In this document: positions 1 through 6,769 of the stretch, in pieces | Position numbering within the stretch: position 1 is the first letter of the stretch | How the letters are laid out: the number at the start of each line of letters is the position of its first letter | Assembly (NCBI GenBank): GCA_913058165.1 | Contig: CAJXQV010000067.1 | Location: forward strand, 1-6,806 | DNA length: 6,806 nt | Source of the DNA: an uncultured Chromatiales bacterium | GTDB taxonomy: Bacteria; Pseudomonadota; Gammaproteobacteria; Steroidobacterales; GCA-2729495 | Direction of reading: 5' to 3' | Position numbers and translations under genes: made by a program | Notes under the pieces: model-generated | Database searches by the model: none | Told to the model about the DNA's origin: nothing | Seen by the model: only the letters and a program-made list of their open reading frames with translations

Positions 1-48
1 TCTACACAGAGTAGATCGTCGGCAGCGTCAGATGTGTATAAGAGACAG
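1..48 (+). other. Illumina Nextera i5-side adapter (not genomic)
   Basis: Positions 1-7 match the end of the P5 oligo (TCTACAC). Positions 8-15 (AGAGTAGA) match, from memory, the Nextera i5 index 504. Positions 16-48 are the Nextera read-1 primer site ending in the Tn5 mosaic end AGATGTGTATAAGAGACAG. In reverse complement this is what a read-2 read-through of a short insert looks like. The ATG inside the mosaic end makes a false start (MCIRDR...) in frame with the following gene. Genome begins at 49. Confidence 0.98.
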
Positions 49-1381
49 GCGCAAACAAGTTGCAAAAAAGGCAAAGCCAGAACACTATCCCGCGCCCTAT
101 GCCATCATCGATTTGTGGCAGCGATACGGTGCTGACCCGGCTTTAGGCTTCAATGCCGAAGCGGAATCCTTTGCCGAACTGCTGGCAACCGAAACCTCTA
201 AGAACTTAGTGCGGGTGTTCTTTTTGCAGGATGGGCTGAAGCATCAGCCAAAGGTTAACGTTGAAGCTGCGAAACAAGTGCATGTTGTTGGCGCCGGCGT
301 TATGGGCGGCGATATCGCAGCATGGTGCGCGCTACGCGGCCTCGACGTCACGCTTCAGGACCGCGAAGAAAAGTTCATCACCCCAGCCCTGGAGCGCGCC
401 AAAGAACTGTTCAGAAAGCGTTTGCGCGAACCCGCGTTAGTTGCGGAGGCCATTTCCCGCTTACGCGCTGATGTCGCCGGGTCAGGTGCTGCCGATGCCG
501 ATGTGGTTATTGAAGCTATCTTTGAAAACCTGGAAGCTAAACAAGCCCTGCTAAGCAAACTCGAGCAGACGATGAAGCCGGGTGCCCTACTCACTAGCAA
601 TACGTCCAGTATTCCTCTAGAGCAGATCGCCTCAGCATTGCAGATTCCAGGGCGTCTCGTCGGACTGCATTTTTTCAATCCTGTTGCCAAAATGCCATTG
701 ATTGAAGTGATCCATTTCGCCGGGTCCGATAATGCCTCTGCGCATCATGCTGTGGGCTTTGCCCGGCAGATAGGCAAACTACCGCTGCTATGTCAGAGCT
801 CACCAGGCTTTTTGGTTAACCGTGTTTTAGGCCCCTATCTCGACGAAGCCATGCGCCTTTATAACGAAGGTGTTACGGCCGAGGTCATCGATCGCGCCGC
901 CCGCAATTTTGGCATGCCCATGGGTCCTATTGAACTGGCAGACTCGGTCGGACTGGATATCGGACTTCACGTAGCAGAAGGCCTGGCAGCAATTACCGGC
1001 CGCGAAGTACCCGAAGCGCTGCGGATAATGGTTGCCAACAAACAACTCGGACGAAAAACTGGGCAAGGCTTTTATCGTTATGAGGACGGCAAAACCCAAC
1101 GACAGCCCCTGCCCTCTGCAGCCATTGATCCTGACGTCGAAACCCGTTTGGTATATGCACTGCTTAATGAAAGCGCCAACTGTCTGAGTGAAGGCGTAGT
1201 AAGCACAGCAGATGAAGTTGATGCAGGCGTGATCTTCGGTACTGGCTTCGCTCCGTTTCGAGGCGGCCCGCTCACGTACGCAAAAAAACTAGGGGTGAAT
1301 CATGTCAGCGCCGAACTCGAACGCCTCTCTGGCACCTACGGTGATCGCTTCGAGACATCTGCGGGTTGGAGCCTGCTTTAG
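49..1381 (+). CDS. fadJ: Multifunctional fatty-acid oxidation subunit alpha, FadJ/FadB-like (3-hydroxyacyl-CoA dehydrogenase part), 5'-truncated
   Basis: This is the C-terminal part of a beta-oxidation alpha subunit, a cytoplasmic enzyme that pairs enoyl-CoA hydratase with NAD-dependent 3-hydroxyacyl-CoA dehydrogenase. About 442 genomic residues remain of a family usually 700-730 long; the N-terminal crotonase domain lies off the contig. Visible in order: the linker with YPAPYAIIDLW (from about 89); a Rossmann NAD-binding loop GAGVMG (290-307); NTSS (599-610); HFFNP with the expected catalytic His (668-670); LIEV with the partner Glu (704-706); GFLVNR with the conserved Asn (818-820); MPMGPIELAD and GRKTGQGFY; then the second C-terminal HAD domain with GTGFAPFRGGP. 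All four residues expected at a HAD active site are present. The upstream ATG at 32 is adapter and is not the start. FadJ and FadB cannot be separated firmly here; the linker resembles FadJ-type proteins, and the thiolase partner is not in the window. Confidence 0.9.
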
Positions 1382-1391
1382 TGATAGGTGC

Positions 1392-1420
1392 TTCAGGTTT
1401 AATCCGCTCTTAGCTTTAAT
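1392..1420 (+). promoter_or_regulatory. Weak sigma-70-like promoter candidate before the CNB-rhodanese gene
   Basis: TTCAGG (1392-1397) and TTTAAT (1415-1420) are separated by 17 bases. The -10 box matches five of six consensus bases but the -35 box only about three of six. It lies about 80 bases before the start at 1503, in the only sizeable gap on the + strand. Such a match is common by chance, so this is a suggestion only. Confidence 0.2.
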
Positions 1421-1444
1421 GCGGTGACCAGTAACAGTAGAATG

Positions 1445-1469
1445 CTAAGCCTTAGGCATACAAGCTTGT
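1445..1469. promoter_or_regulatory. Pair of short palindromes upstream of the CNB-rhodanese gene
   Basis: CTAAG-C-CTTAG (1445-1455) and ACAAGCTTGT (1460-1469) are two perfect inverted repeats five bases apart, 34 to 58 bases before the start codon at 1503. They could be half-sites for a dimeric regulator, placed downstream of the weak promoter candidate. Each is short enough to occur by chance in a gap of this size, and no known operator was recognised. Confidence 0.2.
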
Positions 1470-1502
1470 TTCCAACACAGTGAGCGGAGTTCCACACACG
1501 AT

Positions 1503-2549
1503 ATGGACACACCCTTAACAACCCAACTACTAAAGCGATTTGTGCCTCTCGACTCGCTTAAGCGCAAAAACCTGGATGCGCTCTGTCGGAAGACACAGGT
1601 CGCTATGGCAGATCAGGGAAAAACACTTCTCAAAGAAGGTGAAAGCGACCAACGCCTCATCTATCTCGTATCGGGAAACCTCATTCTGACCACTCCCGAC
1701 GGCACAATAGAGGTTATTGAGAGTCACTCAGTCAAAGCACGAAGACCTATTTCTGAATCGCTGCCGCGTGAGCACACCGTAACGGCAGGAACTGCCGTTG
1801 AGTACATCTCGCTTGATGCCGACCTGCTCGACGTTATGCTGACCTGGGATCAAGCCGGGGCCTATGAAGTCAATGACCTTCGTTCTCTCGACAATGAACC
1901 CGGTCAGAGCCACTGGATGACAGCACTATTGCAGACGCGCGCATTCCGGAACATTCCGGCTGTGAACATCCAAGCCATTTTTATGCGCCTGGAGGAAATC
2001 GACTACCGGGCCGGCGACCTTGTTATAAAACAGGGTGACGAAGGTGATTTCTTCTACATTATTACTGCAGGTACCTGTGCGGTAACCCGCGAAACGCCTT
2101 TAAATCGTGATGGCATCCGATTAGCTGAACTCGCTGCAGGCGATACCTTCGGTGAAGAAGCGCTTATTACCGAAAGCAAGCGAAACGCGACCGTATCGAT
2201 GCTGACCAGCGGCAAGGTCATGCGCCTGAGCAAAGCCAATTTTCAGGTCCTACTGAAAGAACCGAGCATTGAAAGGGTCGACTACTCTGAGGCTCAAGTG
2301 ATCATTGCGAACGGCGGAAAATGGCTGGATGCTCGTCTACCGAGTGAGTTTGAGCCATCACATCAGGCCGGCGCCATTAATATCCCCCTGTATGTCATCC
2401 GCTTGAAATTAGGCAATCTTGATCCGGATACCCAGTACGTTGTTTACTGCGATACAGGTCGACGCAGTTCAGCCGCAGCGTTTATTCTAATTGAAAAAGG
2501 TTTTAACGCCTGCGTCTTACAGGATGGCACCAAGAGAGTTGATGCCTAG
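1503..2549 (+). CDS. Cyclic nucleotide-binding domain protein with C-terminal rhodanese domain
   Basis: A soluble 348-residue protein with no signal peptide or membrane segment. Residues about 20-115 look like a degenerate CNB beta-roll (LLKEGE..IYLVSGNLIL) without a phosphate-binding cassette. Residues about 143-255 form a second CNB domain with the canonical features: VIKQGDEGDFFYIITAG, then FGEEALI (216-222) and KRNATV, so the Glu218 and Arg227 that usually hold the cyclic-nucleotide phosphate are both there. Residues about 262-345 are a single rhodanese domain: LDAR, HQAGAINIP, and the active-site loop YCDTGRRS with Cys316, which suggests a working sulfur-transfer or thiol chemistry site. 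There is no helix-turn-helix, kinase or cyclase, so it is not a CRP-type regulator. The ATG at 1503 has only a distant GGAG (1486-1489) before it. The domain calls are strong; ligand, partner and pathway are unknown. It is separated from fadJ by 121 bases and converges on pilZ. Confidence 0.88.
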   Translation: MDTPLTTQLLKRFVPLDSLKRKNLDALCRKTQVAMADQGKTLLKEGESDQRLIYLVSGNLILTTPDGTIEVIESHSVKARRPISESLPREHTVTAGTAVEYISLDADLLDVMLTWDQAGAYEVNDLRSLDNEPGQSHWMTALLQTRAFRNIPAVNIQAIFMRLEEIDYRAGDLVIKQGDEGDFFYIITAGTCAVTRETPLNRDGIRLAELAAGDTFGEEALITESKRNATVSMLTSGKVMRLSKANFQVLLKEPSIERVDYSEAQVIIANGGKWLDARLPSEFEPSHQAGAINIPLYVIRLKLGNLDPDTQYVVYCDTGRRSSAAAFILIEKGFNACVLQDGTKRVDA

Positions 2550-2560
2550 CGGCGCTTAGA

Positions 2561-2581
2561 TTGCTCGCTCACTCGGAGCAA
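2561..2581. terminator. Weak hairpin at the convergent junction
   Basis: TTGCTC (2561-2566) can pair with GAGCAA (2576-2581) around a nine-base loop, between the stop codons of the CNB-rhodanese gene and pilZ. A terminator is expected somewhere in this 41-base gap, but there is no T-run on either strand, so it is not a canonical intrinsic terminator. Confidence 0.22.
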
Positions 2582-2590
2582 ACAACAGCA

Positions 2591-2929
2591 TCACATCGTG
2601 TGTGTGGCTTTGTCGCTACCCAGAGCAGTTTGCAGATGGCCCTCAATTTTCTGTTTCGTTGAGCCTTCATCCTGATCACTAAACTGCACGCCAATTCCCG
2701 CAGCTCGCTTACCCTGAGCACCTTTCGGCGTTAACCAGATCACTTTTCCGGCGACCGGTAACCTCTCATCATCGCCCATTAAATCCAGCAACATAAAAAC
2801 CTCATCGCCGAGTTCATACTCACTGCCAGTAGGAACAAATAGCCCACCATTTTTCACAAAGGGCATGTACGCGAGGTACAAGGAGTTTTTATCTTTAATT
2901 GTCAGTGTGAGCATGCCGGGTTTAGACAT
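2591..2929 (-). CDS. pilZ: Type IV pilus assembly protein PilZ
   Basis: A 112-residue single PilZ domain protein, close to the usual length of Pseudomonas PilZ (about 118). It shows the family's characteristic stretches LTIKDKNSLY, YMPFVKNGGLFVPT, LGDEVFMLLDLM, VAGKVIWLTPKGAQG and AAGIGVQF, and a THTM C-terminus. PilZ is a cytoplasmic protein required for type IV pilus biogenesis; in Pseudomonas and Xanthomonas it acts with the pilus ATPase PilB and the EAL protein FimX. The RxxxR and (D/N)xSxxG c-di-GMP binding motifs of ligand-binding PilZ domains are absent, as is known for this founding member, so direct c-di-GMP binding is not expected. It lies last in the operon, 59 bases after holB, matching the holB-pilZ order of pseudomonads. 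An AGG sits about eight bases before the ATG. Confidence 0.95.
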   Translation of the reverse strand: MSKPGMLTLTIKDKNSLYLAYMPFVKNGGLFVPTGSEYELGDEVFMLLDLMGDDERLPVAGKVIWLTPKGAQGKRAAGIGVQFSDQDEGSTKQKIEGHLQTALGSDKATHTM

Positions 2930-2988
2930 TGAGTTAACCTATTACTTTATTCGTTTGACACCAAGAAACAATTTACCTCGGCGGCGGT

Positions 2989-3936
2989 TTAGCGCAAGCC
3001 AGTGAAGCCACCGTACCACGCGAACAACAAACGAGCGAGATTCAAATCCATATTAAGCCCGCCATTTTGCATACGCTTTAGGTTGTTCAATTCTCGCAGA
3101 TACACATAACATGCTTCTGTCGACTGGTTCGCATTCCCGCCGTCAGCCTGCTGCCTCATCACCTTAGCTGCTTGCGCGTACAACCAGCGCAAACATAGAC
3201 CTATATCCGTTTTTGCCCATTTTCGGGCAACAGCAACCGGGTCAGCCTGACACCGCTGTATGGCATTCAGATCTTTCGCGTACTGACGGGCGATATCCAT
3301 AAAGCCGCCTTGTTCCAATTCACGTGCAAATAGCGGCGCATGGCCACAGAACTCCAGCAGCCCGGCCCAATCCATGTCTGGATTGTGTTGCTGCAACCAC
3401 TGAACCCCAAGCTCCTGAGCCGGTGCAGCCACCCGAATATGCTGACACCGGCTGGCGACTGTGGCGGGAAGACTGGTGATCCTTTCGCAAACTAAAATTA
3501 TCAGTGTGCGACTCGGCGGCTCCTCCAACGTTTTCAAAAAGCTGTTGGCCGCATTATTAGTGAGCTTATCTGCCGGAAACACCGCCGCCACCTTGTAGCC
3601 GCGCTGATGACTGGTTAGCTGCATAAAACGGGTGAGATCACGAACCTGATCAACTGAAATACTCTTCTTTGGCTTTCGGCCGCTCTTGCTATCCGCATCC
3701 GGCATATCAGCGCCGGGCACGATTTCCCGGTAATCGGGATGCTGATTGTTCTGATCAAGCGGCTTCCCCAGCACCTGTTCGGCCAGATAACGTGCCAATT
3801 GGCGACGGCCTGTGCCGTAGGACCCATAGATCAATAAGGCGTGCGGGCAGCGATCTGCAGCAATCGCTGTGGCGAAGTCCTGCTGATGCTGTGTCAGCCA
3901 GGGCAATGGTTGCGTTTCTTTTGCTGCCAGTAACAT
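2989..3936 (-). CDS. holB: DNA polymerase III subunit delta' (HolB)
   Basis: A 315-residue AAA+ clamp-loader subunit that, with delta and tau/gamma, loads the beta sliding clamp. The N-terminus has the family's PLPWL and HALLIYGSYGTGRRQLA (residues 32-48), where the Walker A Lys is replaced by Arg; delta' is known not to hydrolyse ATP. Other signatures are VDQVRDL (95-101), NNAANSFLKTLEEPP (127-141) and the SRC arginine-finger motif (162-164). The four-cysteine zinc module found in E. coli and Pseudomonas between the P-loop helix and HPDY is missing: residues 51-69 read directly from LAEQVLGKPL to HPDY with no cysteine. A short lysine-rich insert (ADSKSGRKPKK, 81-91) precedes VDQVRDL. The C-terminal helical domain (about 190-315) is poorly conserved, as is usual. 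The start overlaps the tmk stop as TGATG, with GGAG (3945-3948) eight bases upstream. Confidence 0.93.
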   Translation of the reverse strand: MLLAAKETQPLPWLTQHQQDFATAIAADRCPHALLIYGSYGTGRRQLARYLAEQVLGKPLDQNNQHPDYREIVPGADMPDADSKSGRKPKKSISVDQVRDLTRFMQLTSHQRGYKVAAVFPADKLTNNAANSFLKTLEEPPSRTLIILVCERITSLPATVASRCQHIRVAAPAQELGVQWLQQHNPDMDWAGLLEFCGHAPLFARELEQGGFMDIARQYAKDLNAIQRCQADPVAVARKWAKTDIGLCLRWLYAQAAKVMRQQADGGNANQSTEACYVYLRELNNLKRMQNGGLNMDLNLARLLFAWYGGFTGLR

Positions 3937-4586
3937 CAGCTGAACTCCGGATAACTCGCGGTCAAAACCAATGCAATATTTCTTTGCACATCCGCCAATG
4001 ATTGCTCCGCCCCCACCCGTTTGACCCTGCCCGGTTGCTCAGCCGCAATGGCAAGATAACCACTGCGCACGCGCTCGAAAAAGGCCAACTGCTCCCGCTC
4101 AAACCGATCGGTTTCGGTGCGACCCGCACGTCGCGCCACGGACAGCTCAAAGCTGCCGTCGAGCAAAATAGTAAGCTGCGGACGCAGGTCACCCTGAACC
4201 AATGTTTCCAGTGTCGCGATTGACTCCAGAGACAAGCCGCGACCGTAGCCCTGATAAGCGTAGCTTGCATCGGTAAAGCGGTCGCACAACACGAAATCGC
4301 CCGCCTCTAATGCAGGAACAATAAGTGTTTGCAGATGCGCGGCACGTGCTGCGAACATCAGCAACAACTCGCTCTGGTCAGGAATTTGATCACGGCCGGT
4401 ATCCAGTACAAGCCGGCGAATTGCTTCGGCACCGGGGGTGCCACCGGGTTCACGGGTAACAGTTACACGCTGGCCGCGCTCTTCAAGCCAAGCACCAATG
4501 AAGGCCATATTGGTAGACTTACCAACGCCCTCAATACCTTCGACTGTAATAAATCGTCGCCCCAAATGACTCATAGCAGATGGCAT
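3936..4586 (-). CDS. tmk: Thymidylate kinase (dTMP kinase)
   Basis: A 216-residue cytoplasmic enzyme that phosphorylates dTMP to dTDP with ATP, an essential step in dTTP supply. The P-loop GIEGVGKST is at residues 17-25, TREPGGTPGAEAIR starts at 44, the DRF motif with SYAYQGYGRG is at 102-117, and the LID region (RRAGRTETDRFE, 152-163) carries Arg residues as in E. coli-type (type II) enzymes. Length is normal for the family (about 205-215). The ATG at 4586 is chosen over the in-frame ATG at 4574 because GGGA (4593-4596) lies six bases upstream of the first and nothing similar precedes the second. It follows mltG by 28 bases and its TGA overlaps the holB ATG by one base, suggesting translational coupling of two genes for DNA synthesis. 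Confidence 0.97.
   Translation of the reverse strand: MPSAMSHLGRRFITVEGIEGVGKSTNMAFIGAWLEERGQRVTVTREPGGTPGAEAIRRLVLDTGRDQIPDQSELLLMFAARAAHLQTLIVPALEAGDFVLCDRFTDASYAYQGYGRGLSLESIATLETLVQGDLRPQLTILLDGSFELSVARRAGRTETDRFEREQLAFFERVRSGYLAIAAEQPGRVKRVGAEQSLADVQRNIALVLTASYPEFS
3945..3948 (-). promoter_or_regulatory. Ribosome binding site of holB
   Basis: GGAG on the minus strand, eight bases before the holB ATG and inside the end of tmk. It supports the TGATG start rather than an internal one. Confidence 0.6.
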
Positions 4587-4614
4587 GAATATTCCCGAAT
4601 GTTGATCTGTATGC

Positions 4615-5628
4615 TCATTGCAATCTTAACTGTTTCAGGTACGCAGCGACGGCCTGATTGTGCTCGCTGAGTGTTTCACTGAATCGATGAAGACCGCTGC
4701 CGTCGCCCACTGCAACAAAAAATAATGCCTTACCGGCTGCAGGTAATCCCGCCGCATGCAACGATGCACGCGCCGGCAATGATATAGGCGTCGGTGGTAA
4801 ACCACGTCTAGTGTAGGTGTTATAGGGTGTGTCGGTATTCAAATGAACGCGCGTCAAATTACCGTTGTACTCTGCACCTAAACCGTAAATAACCGTCGGG
4901 TCAGTTTGCAATCGCATCCGGCGCTGCAAACGGCGCATGAACACGCCGGCAATCTGGTCACGCTCAGCATCAACTGCGGTTTCACGTTCGATAATCGAGG
5001 CCAGAATCAACAAATCGTAAGGCGTTTCCAGCAACGGGTCAGGCGCTCGCCTCGCCCATGCATCGGTTAATTCCCGTAATTGCACAGCGGCAGCCTGCTG
5101 CAACAAGGCGACATCAGTGGTGCCCCTCGAAAACAGATAGGTATCAGGATAAAACAAACCCTCGCCGTGCGGATACGGCAAATCTAACCGCGTACCCAAG
5201 TCTGACAAAAGGGACCACACGGGAATATCCCCAGGCAAGGTCTGGGCCACGTATGGATTACGGCGCAGCGCCAATAGCAAATCGGCAGTCGTCCAACCTT
5301 CCAAAATCGTCAGGCCGTAATATTTCACCCGACCCTCAATCAATCGGTCGAGAAAGGTCAATGATGTCATCTCAGCGGTCAGCTCATACTCACCGGCGCG
5401 AATAGCTTCTGCCTTACCTGTTATGCGGGCGTACCACTGCCATAAACGCGGGCTGCGCAGCACCTGGGCTGCACCCAGTTCAGCTGCCAGCGCGATCATA
5501 CTGGTGCCGGGCTCAATGATAATAACGCGGCCATTCTCAGGAACCTGCAACGATGAATTCAGTTCGTTTGCTGCCCACCATGCAGCAGTGCACATGAGTA
5601 AAGCGGTTAGCGCAAGAAAACGTTTCAT
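4615..5628 (-). CDS. mltG: Endolytic murein transglycosylase MltG (YceG)
   Basis: An inner-membrane lytic transglycosylase that cleaves inside nascent glycan strands and is thought to end their polymerisation. With the start at 5628 it has 337 residues (E. coli 340). It opens with MKRFLALTALL, one N-terminal membrane anchor (about residues 3-20), followed by a periplasmic LysM-like region (about 30-100) and the YceG catalytic domain. ASIIERET contains the expected catalytic Glu (residue 214), followed by QTDPTVIYG, YNTY, GLPPTPI and a C-terminal FSETLSEHN. A longer reading frame goes up to an ATG at 5655, but the ATG at 5628 is better: it forms an ATGA overlap with the pabC stop, has AAGG (5637-5640) eight bases upstream, and puts the hydrophobic anchor right at the N-terminus. 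The pabC-mltG-tmk-holB order is widespread in gammaproteobacteria. Confidence 0.96.
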   Translation of the reverse strand: MKRFLALTALLMCTAAWWAANELNSSLQVPENGRVIIIEPGTSMIALAAELGAAQVLRSPRLWQWYARITGKAEAIRAGEYELTAEMTSLTFLDRLIEGRVKYYGLTILEGWTTADLLLALRRNPYVAQTLPGDIPVWSLLSDLGTRLDLPYPHGEGLFYPDTYLFSRGTTDVALLQQAAAVQLRELTDAWARRAPDPLLETPYDLLILASIIERETAVDAERDQIAGVFMRRLQRRMRLQTDPTVIYGLGAEYNGNLTRVHLNTDTPYNTYTRRGLPPTPISLPARASLHAAGLPAAGKALFFVAVGDGSGLHRFSETLSEHNQAVAAYLKQLRLQ

Positions 5629-6476
5629 GCGCCCGACCTTGCCGACGCATTGCATTCGTTCACGCCAGCATCAGCCAACAAACCCATCGTCCGTCTACTG
5701 AAATCGCCGACAGAGTATTGGCGATCATCAATTTTCGTCACGGGCCAAAGACCGATAAGCGCATTAGTTAAAAATAGTTCGCTGGCTTCTGAAAACAACT
5801 CCGGAGTAATCGGACATTCGGCAATTCGAATGCCCTGTTCCAACCAGACATCAATAACCCGCTGACGCATCGTACCCGCAATGCCACTGTGCGAAAGTCC
5901 GGGAGTCAACAAGGTGCCGTCAACAACAAGAAACACGTTACTCATAACGCCGCTTATCAGGTTTTCGTGCTCATCAAACATCAAACCTTCAGCTATTTTC
6001 GGCGAACGCCACTCAGCCCTTGCGAGCACCTGCTCAAGACGATTAAGTGTTTTCATGCCCGCCAGCAATGGGCTCCGTGACACACGAGTGCTGCAACGAA
6101 CTACCGAGACGCCAGACACATAATAAGCTGCCGGATGAGCTTGGGTGGCACTAAGCCCCACCAGGCGTTGTGGAGATTCGGAGGGGTCGGCAGCATAGCC
6201 GCGCGGACCAATACCGCGTGTAATAATAATTTTAATTACGGCATGCGAACGGCCCGCTGCAAGCTGATGCACCTCATTACTGAGAATCGTATCACCCGGG
6301 TAAGCTAAGCCGAGTCGCTTACAGCTGAGTTCTAAGCGACTCAGGTGTTGGCCCAAAAAACGCGCCTGGCTAGCACGCACAGCAATCGTTTCAAACAAGC
6401 CATCGCCATAAGCTAGACCGCGGTCATCCGCTGGAATGCTGTCGGCAATATCACCATTAATTAGCCACTGATCCAT
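5625..6476 (-). CDS. pabC: Aminodeoxychorismate lyase (PabC)
   Basis: A 283-residue PLP enzyme of fold type IV that splits 4-amino-4-deoxychorismate into p-aminobenzoate and pyruvate for folate synthesis in the cytoplasm. Visible signatures: INGDIADSIPADDRGLAYGDGLFET (residues 6-30), ITRGIGPRGYA (85-95) with the RGY of the active site, LLAGMKTLNRLEQVL (137-151) with Lys142 as the expected PLP lysine, ISGVMSNVFLV (174-184), and GIAGTMRQRV (198-207). The RGY and AGxKxLNRLEQ matches favour PabC over branched-chain or D-amino acid aminotransferases, as does the neighbouring pabB. Only the ATG at 6476 is usable, since an in-frame stop lies about 20 bases upstream without another start. The Shine-Dalgarno (AAGG) is far from the ATG, about 14 bases, so initiation may be weak or depend on pabB translation. 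Its stop overlaps the mltG start. Confidence 0.95.
   Translation of the reverse strand: MDQWLINGDIADSIPADDRGLAYGDGLFETIAVRASQARFLGQHLSRLELSCKRLGLAYPGDTILSNEVHQLAAGRSHAVIKIIITRGIGPRGYAADPSESPQRLVGLSATQAHPAAYYVSGVSVVRCSTRVSRSPLLAGMKTLNRLEQVLARAEWRSPKIAEGLMFDEHENLISGVMSNVFLVVDGTLLTPGLSHSGIAGTMRQRVIDVWLEQGIRIAECPITPELFSEASELFLTNALIGLWPVTKIDDRQYSVGDFSRRTMGLLADAGVNECNASARSGA
5637..5640 (-). promoter_or_regulatory. Ribosome binding site that fixes the mltG start
   Basis: AAGG on the minus strand, eight bases before the ATG at 5628 and within the end of pabC. It supports the ATGA-overlap start over the ATG at 5655. Confidence 0.65.
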
Positions 6477-6519
6477 GGGCTGTAATTCTACCTTGTATTA
6501 AGCTGTGCAGCCGCCATCA

Positions 6520-6769
6520 CTAGCTAATCGCGAGCAACAGGCCCTTTGCTTTGGCCCGAGTTTCGTTGAGTTCAGTCTGCGGATCCGAGTCAGCGACGAT
6601 ACCGCTGCCTGCAGCTAGAGTTATCTCGTCATCCCTCAGCACCATTGTGCGAATCAGAATGCTCAAATCACAACTGCCATCAATATTCAGATAACCCATC
6701 GAGCCAGTATATGCGCCGCGAGGCCGGCCTTCCTGTTCTGCAATAATTTGCATGCAACGCACTTTGGGG
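6520..6769 (-). CDS. pabB: Aminodeoxychorismate synthase component I (PabB), C-terminal fragment
   Basis: The last 82 or so residues of a chorismate-binding enzyme, cut off by the contig end. Signatures are PKVRCMQIIAEQE, GRPRGAYTGSMGYLNIDG, SILIRTM, and AGSGIVADSDPQTELNET, followed by a final helix (KAKGLLLAIS). These contain conserved chorismate- and Mg-binding residues of the PabB/TrpE/isochorismate synthase fold. PabB with PabA converts chorismate and glutamine to 4-amino-4-deoxychorismate. PabB is preferred to TrpE because pabC, the next enzyme in the pathway, follows after 43 bases on the same strand. Residues upstream of SPKVR (MGSEMCIRD) are translated adapter and not part of the protein. 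The complete protein would be about 450 residues or more, and the operon promoter must lie beyond it. Confidence 0.9.

Noticed and set aside
32..49. ATG at 32 as the start of the FadJ-like protein
   Set aside because: The ATG and the next codons (MCIRD) lie inside the Tn5 mosaic end of the adapter. The real protein continues upstream beyond the contig.
355..1275. Open frames on the minus strand inside the FadJ-like gene
   Set aside because: They lie wholly antisense to a well-conserved coding sequence, show no recognisable motifs and have low-complexity Ser/Ala/Arg-rich translations.
2955..2960. TTGACA on the plus strand between pilZ and holB as a -35 box
   Set aside because: No -10-like sequence lies at a suitable distance, and it would point against the operon.
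5629..5655. Longer MltG start at 5655
   Set aside because: It adds nine residues overlapping pabC, without a good ribosome binding site, and moves the membrane anchor away from the N-terminus.
3669..6123. Plus-strand open frames opposite holB, tmk, mltG and pabC
   Set aside because: All are shadows of strongly supported minus-strand genes and have no recognisable domains.
49..6769. A previously undescribed multi-gene system
   Set aside because: All but one gene belong to known housekeeping families in a familiar order. Only the CNB-rhodanese protein has an open function, and no accessory, mobile or defence features surround it.
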